Below are positions 1 to 7,545 of a stretch of 40,274 nucleotides of DNA, in pieces (position 1 is the stretch's first letter; every line of letters begins with the position of its first letter). The position numbers and the translations under genes are program-made. This DNA is from DATAEY01 sp038199035 (GTDB lineage: Bacteria; Actinomycetota; Thermoleophilia; Solirubrobacterales; Solirubrobacteraceae), in contig JBBPZM010000019.1 of assembly GCA_038199035.1 (NCBI GenBank), positions 1 through 40,274 on the forward strand, given 5' to 3'. The notes beneath the pieces are model-generated. The model had not been told where the DNA came from. It made no database searches and saw only the letters and a program-made list of their open reading frames with translations.

Positions 1-69
1 CCTGCGCCGCGGCCAGCCGCCGATTCCGACCCTCCCCGACGTCGACGGCAGAGAGGAGGTGGTTGCGGC

Positions 70-89
70 GTGAAGTAAAATTCACTCAC
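70..89. promoter_or_regulatory. AT-rich imperfect palindrome, possible operator
   Basis: Twenty bases of the form GTGA-n3-AA-n2-TT-n3-TCAC read as a dyad on both strands. They sit in an island of A and T inside DNA that is otherwise almost all G and C. The symmetry is seen directly. That it binds a regulator is only a guess, because no intact gene starts beside it within the window. Confidence 0.25.
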
Positions 90-283
90 ACACCGGCGGA
101 GCTACGCCCGCGCAGTTTCCCCGGAACCTGGGACGCCACCATGTGGGCATCCAGCGCGCGAGAGTGGTGTCGCGCGTGGCCACGTCGACGACGCCGCCGG
201 GGAGGATGACCACTCGTCGCGGGGCGGGGGTCGAGGTAGCGGTCCAGCAGCTCCGCGGTGGGCTCGGTGTTTGTCGGCGACGA

Positions 284-450
284 TCACCTCGTCGCCGTCG
301 GCCAGGGCGGGACTTCCCAGCCGCTCGACCACGGCTGCGAGGTCGGGCTCGGCGCCCGAGAAGGGGACGATGACCGAGGCGGCCGGACGTCGCCGGGCGC
401 GGCGGTCTCGACCTGTTGTCGCCTCGGCTGCCCCGTGGCCCGTTCGCTCA
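284..450 (-). pseudogene. Remnant of a family 2 glycosyltransferase N-terminus
   Basis: On the minus strand, around 403-290, one frame reads ASVIVPFSGAEPDLAAVVER and then DEVIVAD. This is the hydrophobic strand and acidic turn that open the GT-A fold of family 2 glycosyltransferases. Upstream, the likely start (GTG at 450, just after the stop of the next gene) is in another frame. Downstream, an extra A at about 270-275 breaks the frame where DNT would be expected. No catalytic DXD or acceptor region follows. I read it as a broken or frameshifted gene. Sequencing error near the window edge is possible. The remaining bases 1-283 show no other convincing coding signal. Confidence 0.3.
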
Positions 451-464
451 CTCCGTCCGCCCGC

Positions 465-2165
465 TCAGCTTCGCCTCGCGGAGGCGGACGGGCAGTGCAC
501 CGCGTAGACCTGCCAGCGGTCGACCGCGCCCAGCTCCCGCCATCCCGCCGCCGGGCCCGGGATGGCAGTCCTGCCTCGCTTGGCCTTGCCCTTGCGCCGC
601 TTGCGTTCCCTGCCGGGATTGGCCTGCTGCCCGGACTTCCCTCCCTTGCCATGGATCGAGACGAGCGCGAGGCCGCGCGGAAGCTGCGCCGGGGCGCCCG
701 GTCGCAGGTAGCCCACGGCCTTGATCGGCACGTGCAGCCACCAGGCCGCTTCGCGCGCCCGCGACGAATCGGAGTTGAGGACGACGGCCCGGCCCCCGCA
801 GCGCTCGATCGCGAGGCGGGCGCGTGAGCGCTCGAGGGCGACCGGCAGCGAGCCCCGGGCGTCGGCGGGGACGTGCCCGACCCGGTTGGGGAGCTTGACC
901 AGCCGGGGAAGCGAGAAGCCCAGCACGATCGCGCCGACGGTCACGGCCAGGGCGACGCGCACAGGGGGCTGGCGGACCGCCCTGACCACCGCGACGGCGC
1001 CGACTCCGGCGAGGACCGAGAGGACTACCCCCGGCCCGACCATGAACCGCGCGATCACCGGCAGGTGGAGGAGGAGCTGGCTCTCGATGATGGCCATCCA
1101 TGCCAGCGCGCCGAGGCCGAGGGCGGCGATGACGCGTGCGGTGGGGTCGGTGCGCCAGCGAGCGCGTAGCAGAGCGCTGACCAGCGCCCACAGGGCGGTG
1201 AGCCACAGGGGCAGCACGAGAAGCCCGATCAGCGGGCGCAGCAGGATCCGCAGCGGGGAAGGGCGTGCCTGCGGGGGCGAGCTGGCGGCGGGCGGAGCAG
1301 GCGCCGGGGAGGCCGTGCCGGGAGCAGGCGTGGACGCGGCCCTGCCGGGGGCGGCCGTCGGTGATGCCGTGCCGCGGCCGGCCGTCGGCGACGGCCTCGG
1401 GGGGGCGTTGGCCCGCACCACCTGCTGGGTGTGCTGCACCGCTCCGAGCAGGTGCCCCGAGCCCCACAGCCCGCCGCCGAGCCACAGCGCGGGCACGACC
1501 GCCACCAGCGCTACGAGGGCCGGGCGCCGAGGAGCCTCCGTGCGCCAGGCCAGCAGTGCGTAGACGACGAGGAGGGGGACCGCCTCGGGGCGGCCGAGGC
1601 AGACGAGCGCCCCCAGGGCCGCCGCCTGCGTACGCCGGCCTGCCAGGTGGCGGGCGATCGTCCCGAGCACCAGCGCGGCGACCAACGGCTCAGAGCGCCC
1701 CTGCTCGAAGTAGTTCAGCCACTCGGTGTGCGGGTTGGGAAGCGTGAGCATGCTCAGCACCGCCACCGCGCCGGCGGCCCGCCCGGCCAGGCGGGCGCCC
1801 AGCCGGTAGGCCAGCGCGACCGCGAGCACCCAGGCGGCCCGGACCAGCCACAGCCAGACGGCGGGCGCCGCGCCGCCGAGGAGGGAGACGGGGACGGTCA
1901 GCAGGACCGGCAACGGCTTCCACGTCGCGCCCGCCGTGGTATCCAGCGTGAGGTGGCGAATCTCCCTCCCCCACACCAGCCAGCACCACGCGTCCGATCC
2001 GACCGACCAGGGAAAGAGCATCGAGAGGCCCGAGAGGACCAGGCAGGCGACCAGGACCACCGCCCAGAGGGAGCGCGACCACTGGCCGGGCGGGCCGAAG
2101 CGCCCGGCGGCGCGATCGCCACGGCGCGGCGTGCGCAGCCGCCGTAGCTGGGTGGGGGCGCTCAT
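465..2165 (-). CDS. Multi-pass membrane protein, glycosyltransferase-C-like, function unknown
   Basis: A 566-residue protein with about ten hydrophobic segments (first at residues 33-52, then between about 85 and 240 and between 307 and 410). The loop after the first segment contains SVGSDAW and WGREI, an acidic/aromatic loop of the kind seen in polyprenol-sugar-dependent GT-C transferases. This similarity is suggestive only. Residues 253-306 are a Pro/Ala/Thr/Ser-rich stretch between membrane segments, and residues about 508-538 are strongly Lys/Arg-rich. The start is ATG at 2165; three near-identical copies of a start-like segment lie directly upstream. The neighbours are a glycosyltransferase scrap and an HPr-kinase-like scrap, so it may belong to a decaying surface-polysaccharide locus. 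I cannot name a substrate. Confidence 0.7.
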   Translation of the reverse strand: MSAPTQLRRLRTPRRGDRAAGRFGPPGQWSRSLWAVVLVACLVLSGLSMLFPWSVGSDAWCWLVWGREIRHLTLDTTAGATWKPLPVLLTVPVSLLGGAAPAVWLWLVRAAWVLAVALAYRLGARLAGRAAGAVAVLSMLTLPNPHTEWLNYFEQGRSEPLVAALVLGTIARHLAGRRTQAAALGALVCLGRPEAVPLLVVYALLAWRTEAPRRPALVALVAVVPALWLGGGLWGSGHLLGAVQHTQQVVRANAPPRPSPTAGRGTASPTAAPGRAASTPAPGTASPAPAPPAASSPPQARPSPLRILLRPLIGLLVLPLWLTALWALVSALLRARWRTDPTARVIAALGLGALAWMAIIESQLLLHLPVIARFMVGPGVVLSVLAGVGAVAVVRAVRQPPVRVALAVTVGAIVLGFSLPRLVKLPNRVGHVPADARGSLPVALERSRARLAIERCGGRAVVLNSDSSRAREAAWWLHVPIKAVGYLRPGAPAQLPRGLALVSIHGKGGKSGQQANPGRERKRRKGKAKRGRTAIPGPAAGWRELGAVDRWQVYAVHCPSASARRS

Positions 2166-2172
2166 CCCCGCA

Positions 2173-2309
2173 GACGCGTCGCGAGCGGGCGCCGAGGGCT
2201 GGTGGTCGTGCTCATCGTCGCGAGCGGGCGCCGAGGGCTGGTGGTCGTGCTCATCGTCGCGGACGCGTCGCGAGCGGGCGCCGAGGGCTGGTGGTCGTGC
2301 TCATCGTCG
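2173..2309 (-). repeat. Three direct copies of a start-codon-containing segment
   Basis: Copies of about 41 bases lie at 2180-2220, 2219-2259 and 2269-2309. The first and third share extra flank (from 2173 and 2262). On the minus strand each copy carries ATGAGC and encodes MSTTTSPRRPLAT. The ATG at 2304 opens a 17-codon ORF whose TGA overlaps the ATG at 2254. That ATG opens an ORF running in frame through the ATG at 2215, and its TGA (2164-2162) overlaps the ATG of the membrane-protein gene at 2165. The copies therefore form a chain of ATGA-coupled mini-ORFs. Origin by tandem duplication is inferred. Confidence 0.9.
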
Positions 2310-2346
2310 CCTCACCGTAGCGACGTCAGCCCGGTGCCTCTCCCAC

Positions 2347-2900
2347 TCAATTGCTCGGCTCGAGGCGCGCCAGCAGCTCGAAGATGTCGCGCGCGGCGCG
2401 CGGCGCGGCGTAGAGGTGGTCCGGGACGGTGGCGCGGTAGACGGGGACGTCGCCCGCGAGCCGCGCGACCAGCCCGAAGGTCGCGGGCAGGCGATCGGCG
2501 CCCGCGAAGATCGCGTTGCCGACCAGCGCCGACACTCCCTCGGCGGGGCTGATGGGGCGCAACGTCGCGACCGCTCCGCCGCGCTCGCCCAAGACCACCA
2601 CGCCGCGCACGCGGACGGGGCGGTCGTGTCGCCGCGCGGGCACGACGATCGCAGGCGCTTGCCGAAGACCTCCGCGCCCGCGCCCTCATCGGTGGTCTCG
2701 CCGGCCACCCGCACCCGGCCGGGCCGGGCCAGCCAGCCGTCGGGGCCCGAGGTCAAGACCGCCCCGTCCTCGGCCAGCACCGGCGCGCCCCCGCCGCTGG
2801 CGGCGAGCGCCAGCGTGGACTTCCCCCGGCCGCTGGGCCCGCAGAAGCCCTCACGTCGGTCGGCTGGCGTCCCTGCGCGGGCGCCCGCGGGCCGCCTACC
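2347..2900 (-). pseudogene. HPr kinase-like P-loop protein, frameshifted and N-terminally truncated
   Basis: One minus-strand frame (about 2850-2655) reads GFCGPSGRGKSTLALAASGG, a Walker A loop typical of the HPr(Ser) kinase C-terminal fold. It continues VLAEDGAVLTSGPDGW, which matches the 'D-D' strand that follows in that family. Near 2650 the coding frame shifts by one base and continues in the 2643-2347 frame (VVVLGERGG, then ARDIFELLARLEPSN) to a normal-looking C-terminus. No start or N-terminal domain is found upstream towards 3060. Such kinase-like proteins often sit in polysaccharide or peptide-modification loci, which fits the neighbouring glycosyltransferase remains. A single base deletion could be a sequencing error, but the missing N-terminus argues for decay. 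Bases 2901-3085 show no recognisable gene. Confidence 0.5.
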
Positions 2901-3085
2901 TCGGAGCGATCCTCCTTCCCAGACGGGCCGGACTGGAGGGGACGGCGGGGGGCGACTGCGCCCCCACCTGGCGCCTGGTGGCGCGGCACGCCGGCCGCGC
3001 CGCTGCCGGGCTGACGCCCTGGCGGGGCTGAACCGCCGCTCGGGCGTCGCCGGACGGGCTCGGCAGAGGCCCCTCTACACGCTGG

Positions 3086-5155
3086 TCAGGCGCGCACCGC
3101 CTCCTCGCCCTGCGCCTGGGCGACCACCTTGCCGGCCAGGTGCGCCGGCACCTCGTCGTAGCGGGCGAACTCCATCGTGTACTCGCCCTGGCCGCCGGTG
3201 ATCGAGCGCAGGTCGGGCGCGTAGGCCAGCATCTCGACCATCGGAACCTCGGCCTTGACCTCGGTCATGGCGCCGACCGGCTCCATGCCCAGCGGACGCC
3301 CGCGCCGTGAGTTGAGGTCGCCGATGACGTCGCCCACGGCCTCCTCGGGTACCGACACGGTCACCGCCATGATCGGCTCCAGCAGCACCGAGCCGGCCTG
3401 CTCGAGCGCCTGCTTCATGGCCATCGAGCCGGCGAGCTTGAAGGCGATCTCCGACGAGTCGACCGTGTGGTACTGCCCGTCGAACAGCCGCACGCGCACG
3501 CCCTTGACCGGGTAGCCGGCGACCACCCCGTGCTCCATGGCCTCGAGCACGCCCTTCTCCACCGCCGGGATGAAGGAGTTGGGGATCACCCCACCCTTGA
3601 TCTTGTCCTCGAACTCGAACTCGCCGCCGCCGCCGAGCGGCTCGATCTCGATATGGCAGTCGCCGAACTGGCCGCGCCCGCCGCTCTGCTTCTTGTGGCG
3701 GCCGTGCGCCTTGGCGGGCCGGCGGATCGTCTCCTGGTAGGGAACGCGCGGCGGCTTGAGCTCGACCTCGGCGCCGAAGCGCGAGCGCATGCGCTCGACG
3801 ATGACCTCGACGTGGACCTGGGTGAGCCCGGCGACGATCTGGTCGCCGGTCTGGGGGTCGCGGTGCAGGTCGATCGTCGGGTCCTCCTCCTGGAGGCGGC
3901 GCAGGGCGGTGAAGACCTTGTCCTCGTCGCCCTTGGCCTTGGGCGCGACGGCGAAGGCCATCACCGGCGCCGGGAGCTTGATGGCCGGCATGTCGACCTC
4001 GACCGGGCTGGCGGCCAGCCAGTCCCCGGCTCGCGTCTCCTTGAGCTTGGCCACCGCGCCGATGTCCCCGGGGCCGAAGGCCTCGGTGTGGCTGGTCTCC
4101 TTGCCCTCGAAGACGATGAGCTGGCCGATGCGCTCCTTGGAGGCGGTGCGGGTGTTGACCACCTGGGTGTCGTGGCTCATGACGCCCTGGTAGACGCGGA
4201 AGAGGTTGATGCGCCCGGCGTAGGGATCGGCGCGGGTCTTGAAGACGTAGGCGAACAGGTCCTGGTCGGGATCGGGCTCGAGCGTGAGACCGTCGAGCTC
4301 GAGCCCCCCGTGCTTGACGGGGGAGGGCAGATCCTCGACCACGGCGTCGAGCAGGCGGACGATCCCGAGGTTGCGCACCGCCACCCCGCAGGTCACCGGG
4401 AAGAGGTTGCCGTGGTTGGTGCCGTCCTTGAGCGCCCCGACGATCTCCTCGTGGGAGATCTCCTCGCCTTCGAGGTAGCGCTCCATCAGGGCGTCGGAGT
4501 TCTCGGCGACCTCGTCCATGAGCTTCTCGCGGTACTCCTGGGCCTGGTCGGCGAGGTCGTCTGGGATCGGCACCTCCCGCGCGCTGCCCCGTCCCGCGCC
4601 CTCGAAGGTGTAGGCCTTCATGTCGACGAGGTCGATCAGCCCGCGCAGGTCGTGCTCGGCCCCCATGGGGATCTCGGTGGCCACGACGTGGTTGCCAAAG
4701 GCCGACTGGAGCGACTCGAGGGTGCGGAAGAAGTCGGCCCGCTCGCGGTCGAGCATGTTCACGAAGATCAGCCGCGCCAGGTCGAGCTCCTGGGCGCGCT
4801 GCCACAGCCGGGTGGTCGAGACCTCGACGCCCATCACCGCGTTGACCACGAAGACCGCCGACTCGCAGACCCGCAGGGCGCCCAGCGCGTCGGCCACGAA
4901 CGACGGCTCCCCTGGGGTGTCCAGCAAGTTGATCTTGCGCCCCTGCCACTCGAACGAGGACAGCGCCGCCGAGATCGACATCTGGCGCGCCTTCTCGTCC
5001 TCGTCGGCGTCGGAGACCGTGGTCCCGTCGGTCACCGACCCCATGCGGTTGACCACGCCGGCCTCGAACAGCAGGGCCTCGTGCAGCGAGGTCTTGCCGG
5101 CTCCCCGGTGACCCACTAGCGCGACGTTGCGGACCTGGTCGGCGGGCTTGGGCAT
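3086..5155 (-). CDS. EF-G-like translational GTPase (EF-G2 type)
   Basis: A 689-residue cytoplasmic protein with the EF-G domain order: GTPase domain, domain II, domain III, and domains IV/V (RGQFGDCHIE, GGVIPNSFIP and GQGEYTMEF near the C-terminus). G1 is GHRGAGKTS (15-23) and G3 is DTPG (79-82). The guanine-specificity motif, normally NKxD, reads NMLD (133-136), so the lysine is missing. This protein resembles the EF-G2/EF-G-like paralogue of actinobacteria more than the str-operon fusA: it has no rpsL, rpsG or tuf neighbour. The start is ATG at 5155 with a strong GGAGAGGAG ribosome site just upstream. A longer open frame reaching 5839 is rejected as shadow. Its role in ribosome translocation or recycling is inferred from the family. 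Confidence 0.93.
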   Translation of the reverse strand: MPKPADQVRNVALVGHRGAGKTSLHEALLFEAGVVNRMGSVTDGTTVSDADEDEKARQMSISAALSSFEWQGRKINLLDTPGEPSFVADALGALRVCESAVFVVNAVMGVEVSTTRLWQRAQELDLARLIFVNMLDRERADFFRTLESLQSAFGNHVVATEIPMGAEHDLRGLIDLVDMKAYTFEGAGRGSAREVPIPDDLADQAQEYREKLMDEVAENSDALMERYLEGEEISHEEIVGALKDGTNHGNLFPVTCGVAVRNLGIVRLLDAVVEDLPSPVKHGGLELDGLTLEPDPDQDLFAYVFKTRADPYAGRINLFRVYQGVMSHDTQVVNTRTASKERIGQLIVFEGKETSHTEAFGPGDIGAVAKLKETRAGDWLAASPVEVDMPAIKLPAPVMAFAVAPKAKGDEDKVFTALRRLQEEDPTIDLHRDPQTGDQIVAGLTQVHVEVIVERMRSRFGAEVELKPPRVPYQETIRRPAKAHGRHKKQSGGRGQFGDCHIEIEPLGGGGEFEFEDKIKGGVIPNSFIPAVEKGVLEAMEHGVVAGYPVKGVRVRLFDGQYHTVDSSEIAFKLAGSMAMKQALEQAGSVLLEPIMAVTVSVPEEAVGDVIGDLNSRRGRPLGMEPVGAMTEVKAEVPMVEMLAYAPDLRSITGGQGEYTMEFARYDEVPAHLAGKVVAQAQGEEAVRA

Positions 5156-5208
5156 CAGGTGATCTCCTCTCCGTGGCGGTGGCGCGACCTTACCGCCTGG
5201 CGGCGTGC

Positions 5209-6228
5209 TCAGCCGCGAGTCCCGACCGCCTCGGCCAGGGCGTGGCGCATGGCCTCCCAGGCGAACCCGGCGGTGTTGGCCACCTGCCACACGACCAGCA
5301 GCGCCACCAGGCGGGTCCGCCCCAGCCCCGGGGCGGGATGGGCCGGACGAAGGCGACGGCGCAGCGCCCGGTAGAAGCCGGCCTCCTGGGAGATCGTCCC
5401 CGAGCCACGCTCGGCCCGGTTTCGGTGGTAGCGCCAGGCGCCCCGCCCGTAGCGGAAGTACTGGCGCCAGTAGGACGGCAGGTCGAGGTCGTGGAAGTGG
5501 TGGACGACCGCGTCGGGGGCGAAGGCGATCGGATGGCCAGCGTGGTGCAGGCGGTCCCCGAGGTCGCGGTCCTCGCCACCCGAGGTGGGGAAGCGCTCGT
5601 CGAAGCCTCCCAGCCCACGAAACAGTCCCGCTGGGATCGCCAGGTCGTTGGACATCAGGAAGCGGGCGTCGTCGTGGTCGGCGTTGTGGTGCGCGAAGAG
5701 GCAGTCGACCAGGAACTGACTGGCCTGGGCGCAGGGCCGGCCCACCAGGGCGTTGATCGGCCAACCGGCGACCGCGCGCCCCGGATCCGCGGCCAGCTGC
5801 GCGGCCAGCGCCCGCAGCCAGCCAGGATCGGGCAGGCAATCGTCGTCGGTGAAGGCCACGACATCACCGCGGGCGCGGGCGACACCCAAATTGCGCGCCG
5901 CAGCCGGGCCGTGGTGGGCGGTCCGCAGCAAGGTAAGCGCGGGGCCGTCCGGCGGCGAGGCGAGCTTCGCCGCCGGAACCGGGGAGCCGTCGTCGACCAC
6001 CACGACCTCTACCCGATCGAGCGGGTAGTCCTGGGCGGCGAGCCCGGACAGGCAGCGCGCGAGCTCGCGGGGACGGCCGAAGGTGGGCACGACGACCGTG
6101 AAGGATGGTGACTCCTTCGCTGTCTCCGCGGCCCGGTTCAACCCGGCCAAGCGTAGCCCCGCCCAGCCGCGCCCGTGTTGGGCGGGACTCGGGCTGAGCG
6201 GACGCGCATCAAGACGATCGGGCGTCAT
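5209..6228 (-). CDS. Family 2 glycosyltransferase
   Basis: Up to 339 residues. The GT-A core begins at FTVVVPTFGRPREL (about residue 43), followed by VVVVDDGS, AAARNLGVARARG and FTDDDCLPDPGW. The last holds the DXD-like metal/nucleotide-sugar site. A GGEDRDLGDR motif, carrying the likely catalytic acid, follows at about 215-225. A hydrophobic C-terminal helix (VALLVVWQVANTAGFAWEAM) may associate with the membrane. The ATG at 6228 gives a 42-residue extension not typical of the family. A TTG at 6141 would give a tighter N-terminus, so the start is uncertain. It is divergent from another GT2 gene at 6377 and lies 53 bases upstream of the EF-G-like gene. It probably adds a sugar to a cell-surface glycan; the donor and acceptor are unknown. 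Confidence 0.85.
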   Translation of the reverse strand: MTPDRLDARPLSPSPAQHGRGWAGLRLAGLNRAAETAKESPSFTVVVPTFGRPRELARCLSGLAAQDYPLDRVEVVVVDDGSPVPAAKLASPPDGPALTLLRTAHHGPAAARNLGVARARGDVVAFTDDDCLPDPGWLRALAAQLAADPGRAVAGWPINALVGRPCAQASQFLVDCLFAHHNADHDDARFLMSNDLAIPAGLFRGLGGFDERFPTSGGEDRDLGDRLHHAGHPIAFAPDAVVHHFHDLDLPSYWRQYFRYGRGAWRYHRNRAERGSGTISQEAGFYRALRRRLRPAHPAPGLGRTRLVALLVVWQVANTAGFAWEAMRHALAEAVGTRG

Positions 6229-6376
6229 GGGGCGGGGTGGCGGCTGTGTCGCGTGGGGTTCCGGCCGATCGCAAGTAGCATCCGCGGCCCGTGCAGCCGG
6301 TCATCAACGTGCTCGCGTTCGGCGCACCGGCTTCCGTCGCTCGAGCCCCCGTATCTCCATAGGCAGTGGTCGCCTG

Positions 6377-7462
6377 ATGGCGGACCTCGAGCACCCCTGG
6401 CCCATGGTCTCCGTGGCGTTCCTCGTCTACAACCGCCGCGACCTGCTCCGAGAGAGCCTCGAGCAGATGCTCTACAGATCCGACTACGACCGGTCGCGCC
6501 TCGAAGTCATCGTTGTCGACAACGCATCTACCGACGGCTCGGCCGCGATGGTGGCCGATGAGTTCCCCGACGTGCAGCTGATCATCCGCGACGACAACGC
6601 GGGCGTCAGCGCGTGGAACGATGGCTTCGCCGTCGCCAGCGGCGACTTCGTGCTCGCGCTCGACGACGACTGCTACCTGCCGACCAGCGGCCTGCGCAGC
6701 GCGGTGGCCGCCGCCCAGGAGCATGGCGCCGACCTGGTGTCGTTCGCTGTGGTCAGCTCGCACGATCGCCAGTACCGCTTCACCGAGGAGTACCGGACCG
6801 GCCTGCTGAGCTTCTGGGGCTGCGCAGTGCTGATGCGCCGAGCGGTGCTCGAGGCGCTCGGCGGCTATGACCCCGAGATCTTCGTCTGGGCCAACGAGCT
6901 CGAGTTCATGTTGCGCTTCTTCGACCGAGGCTTTCGCCATCTGCACTGTCCGGAGATCGAGGCGATCCACCTGAAGGCGCCGAACCCATGGGTCAAGTCA
7001 TGGCCTGAGCGGGAAGCCCGAATCAACGCACGCCACTTCGGCTACATCGCCGCGAAGCTGCTGGCTCCTGGCGATGCGGCGGCGGTGCTGATCGCGCTCG
7101 TGCTTCGCACTCTCGGAGACGGCGCGGTGCTGGACCGAGTGGCCTTCAAGGCGCTCCCGGACCTCTTCGCGGGCTTCGCGCTCGGGCTGCGGCGGCGGCG
7201 GGCGGTCGGAAATCGCGAGCTGTCGCGCGTCTACCGTCGCAATTTCCACAGCTTCTCGATCCCGTGGTGGTGGAGCTCGCCCCGGGCGGTGATGGAGACA
7301 CTGCGGGGCGAACTGGCCCGGCGGGTCCTGGGCTCCCGCGTGGGAGCCCCGACGATCGCGCAACGACGAACCCAGTACGTCTCTGCGCGTCCGCGGTTCT
7401 ATCCGACGTCCAGGAGCGTCCTGGAGTTCGCAGGGCCAGGCGGCCGGCGCGAAGGCGCTTGA
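6377..7462 (+). CDS. Family 2 glycosyltransferase
   Basis: A 361-residue protein starting at ATG 6377 (MADLEHPWPMVSVAFLVYNR). Family signatures are VIVVDNASTDGS, NAGVSAWNDGFAVASG and LALDDDCYLP, the last containing the acidic metal site, and then a GGYDPEIFVWANELEFMLR motif with the ED/EE-type acid. This order matches rhamnosyl/galactosyl-type GT2 enzymes, but the sugar cannot be read from sequence. A further 98 codons are open upstream to 6083, with no family similarity and overlap with the divergent GT2 gene, so I reject them. Its codon choice looks slightly less GC-extreme than that of its neighbours. It is convergent with the sigma factor gene; the 83 bases between them are GC-rich with no clear terminator. 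Confidence 0.88.
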   Translation: MADLEHPWPMVSVAFLVYNRRDLLRESLEQMLYRSDYDRSRLEVIVVDNASTDGSAAMVADEFPDVQLIIRDDNAGVSAWNDGFAVASGDFVLALDDDCYLPTSGLRSAVAAAQEHGADLVSFAVVSSHDRQYRFTEEYRTGLLSFWGCAVLMRRAVLEALGGYDPEIFVWANELEFMLRFFDRGFRHLHCPEIEAIHLKAPNPWVKSWPEREARINARHFGYIAAKLLAPGDAAAVLIALVLRTLGDGAVLDRVAFKALPDLFAGFALGLRRRRAVGNRELSRVYRRNFHSFSIPWWWSSPRAVMETLRGELARRVLGSRVGAPTIAQRRTQYVSARPRFYPTSRSVLEFAGPGGRREGA

Positions 7463-7545
7463 CGCGAGGCCTCCCGGGCGCGGCTCGGCCGGCCATCCTG
7501 CGGCCGTGCGGCGAGCGACACAGCCCGCGCCGGTGAGACCGAGCG

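Noticed and set aside
3467..5119. A 550-codon plus-strand open frame opposite the EF-G-like gene
   Set aside because: It is a typical high-GC antisense shadow (long runs of Leu, Val, Asp, Gly, Arg, Glu) opposite a fully conserved gene. Similar shadows lie opposite ilvD, smc, ffh, comM and plsX.
6083..6376. 98-codon upstream extension of the plus-strand glycosyltransferase
   Set aside because: It overlaps the divergent glycosyltransferase and lacks family similarity; the motif region starts right after ATG 6377.
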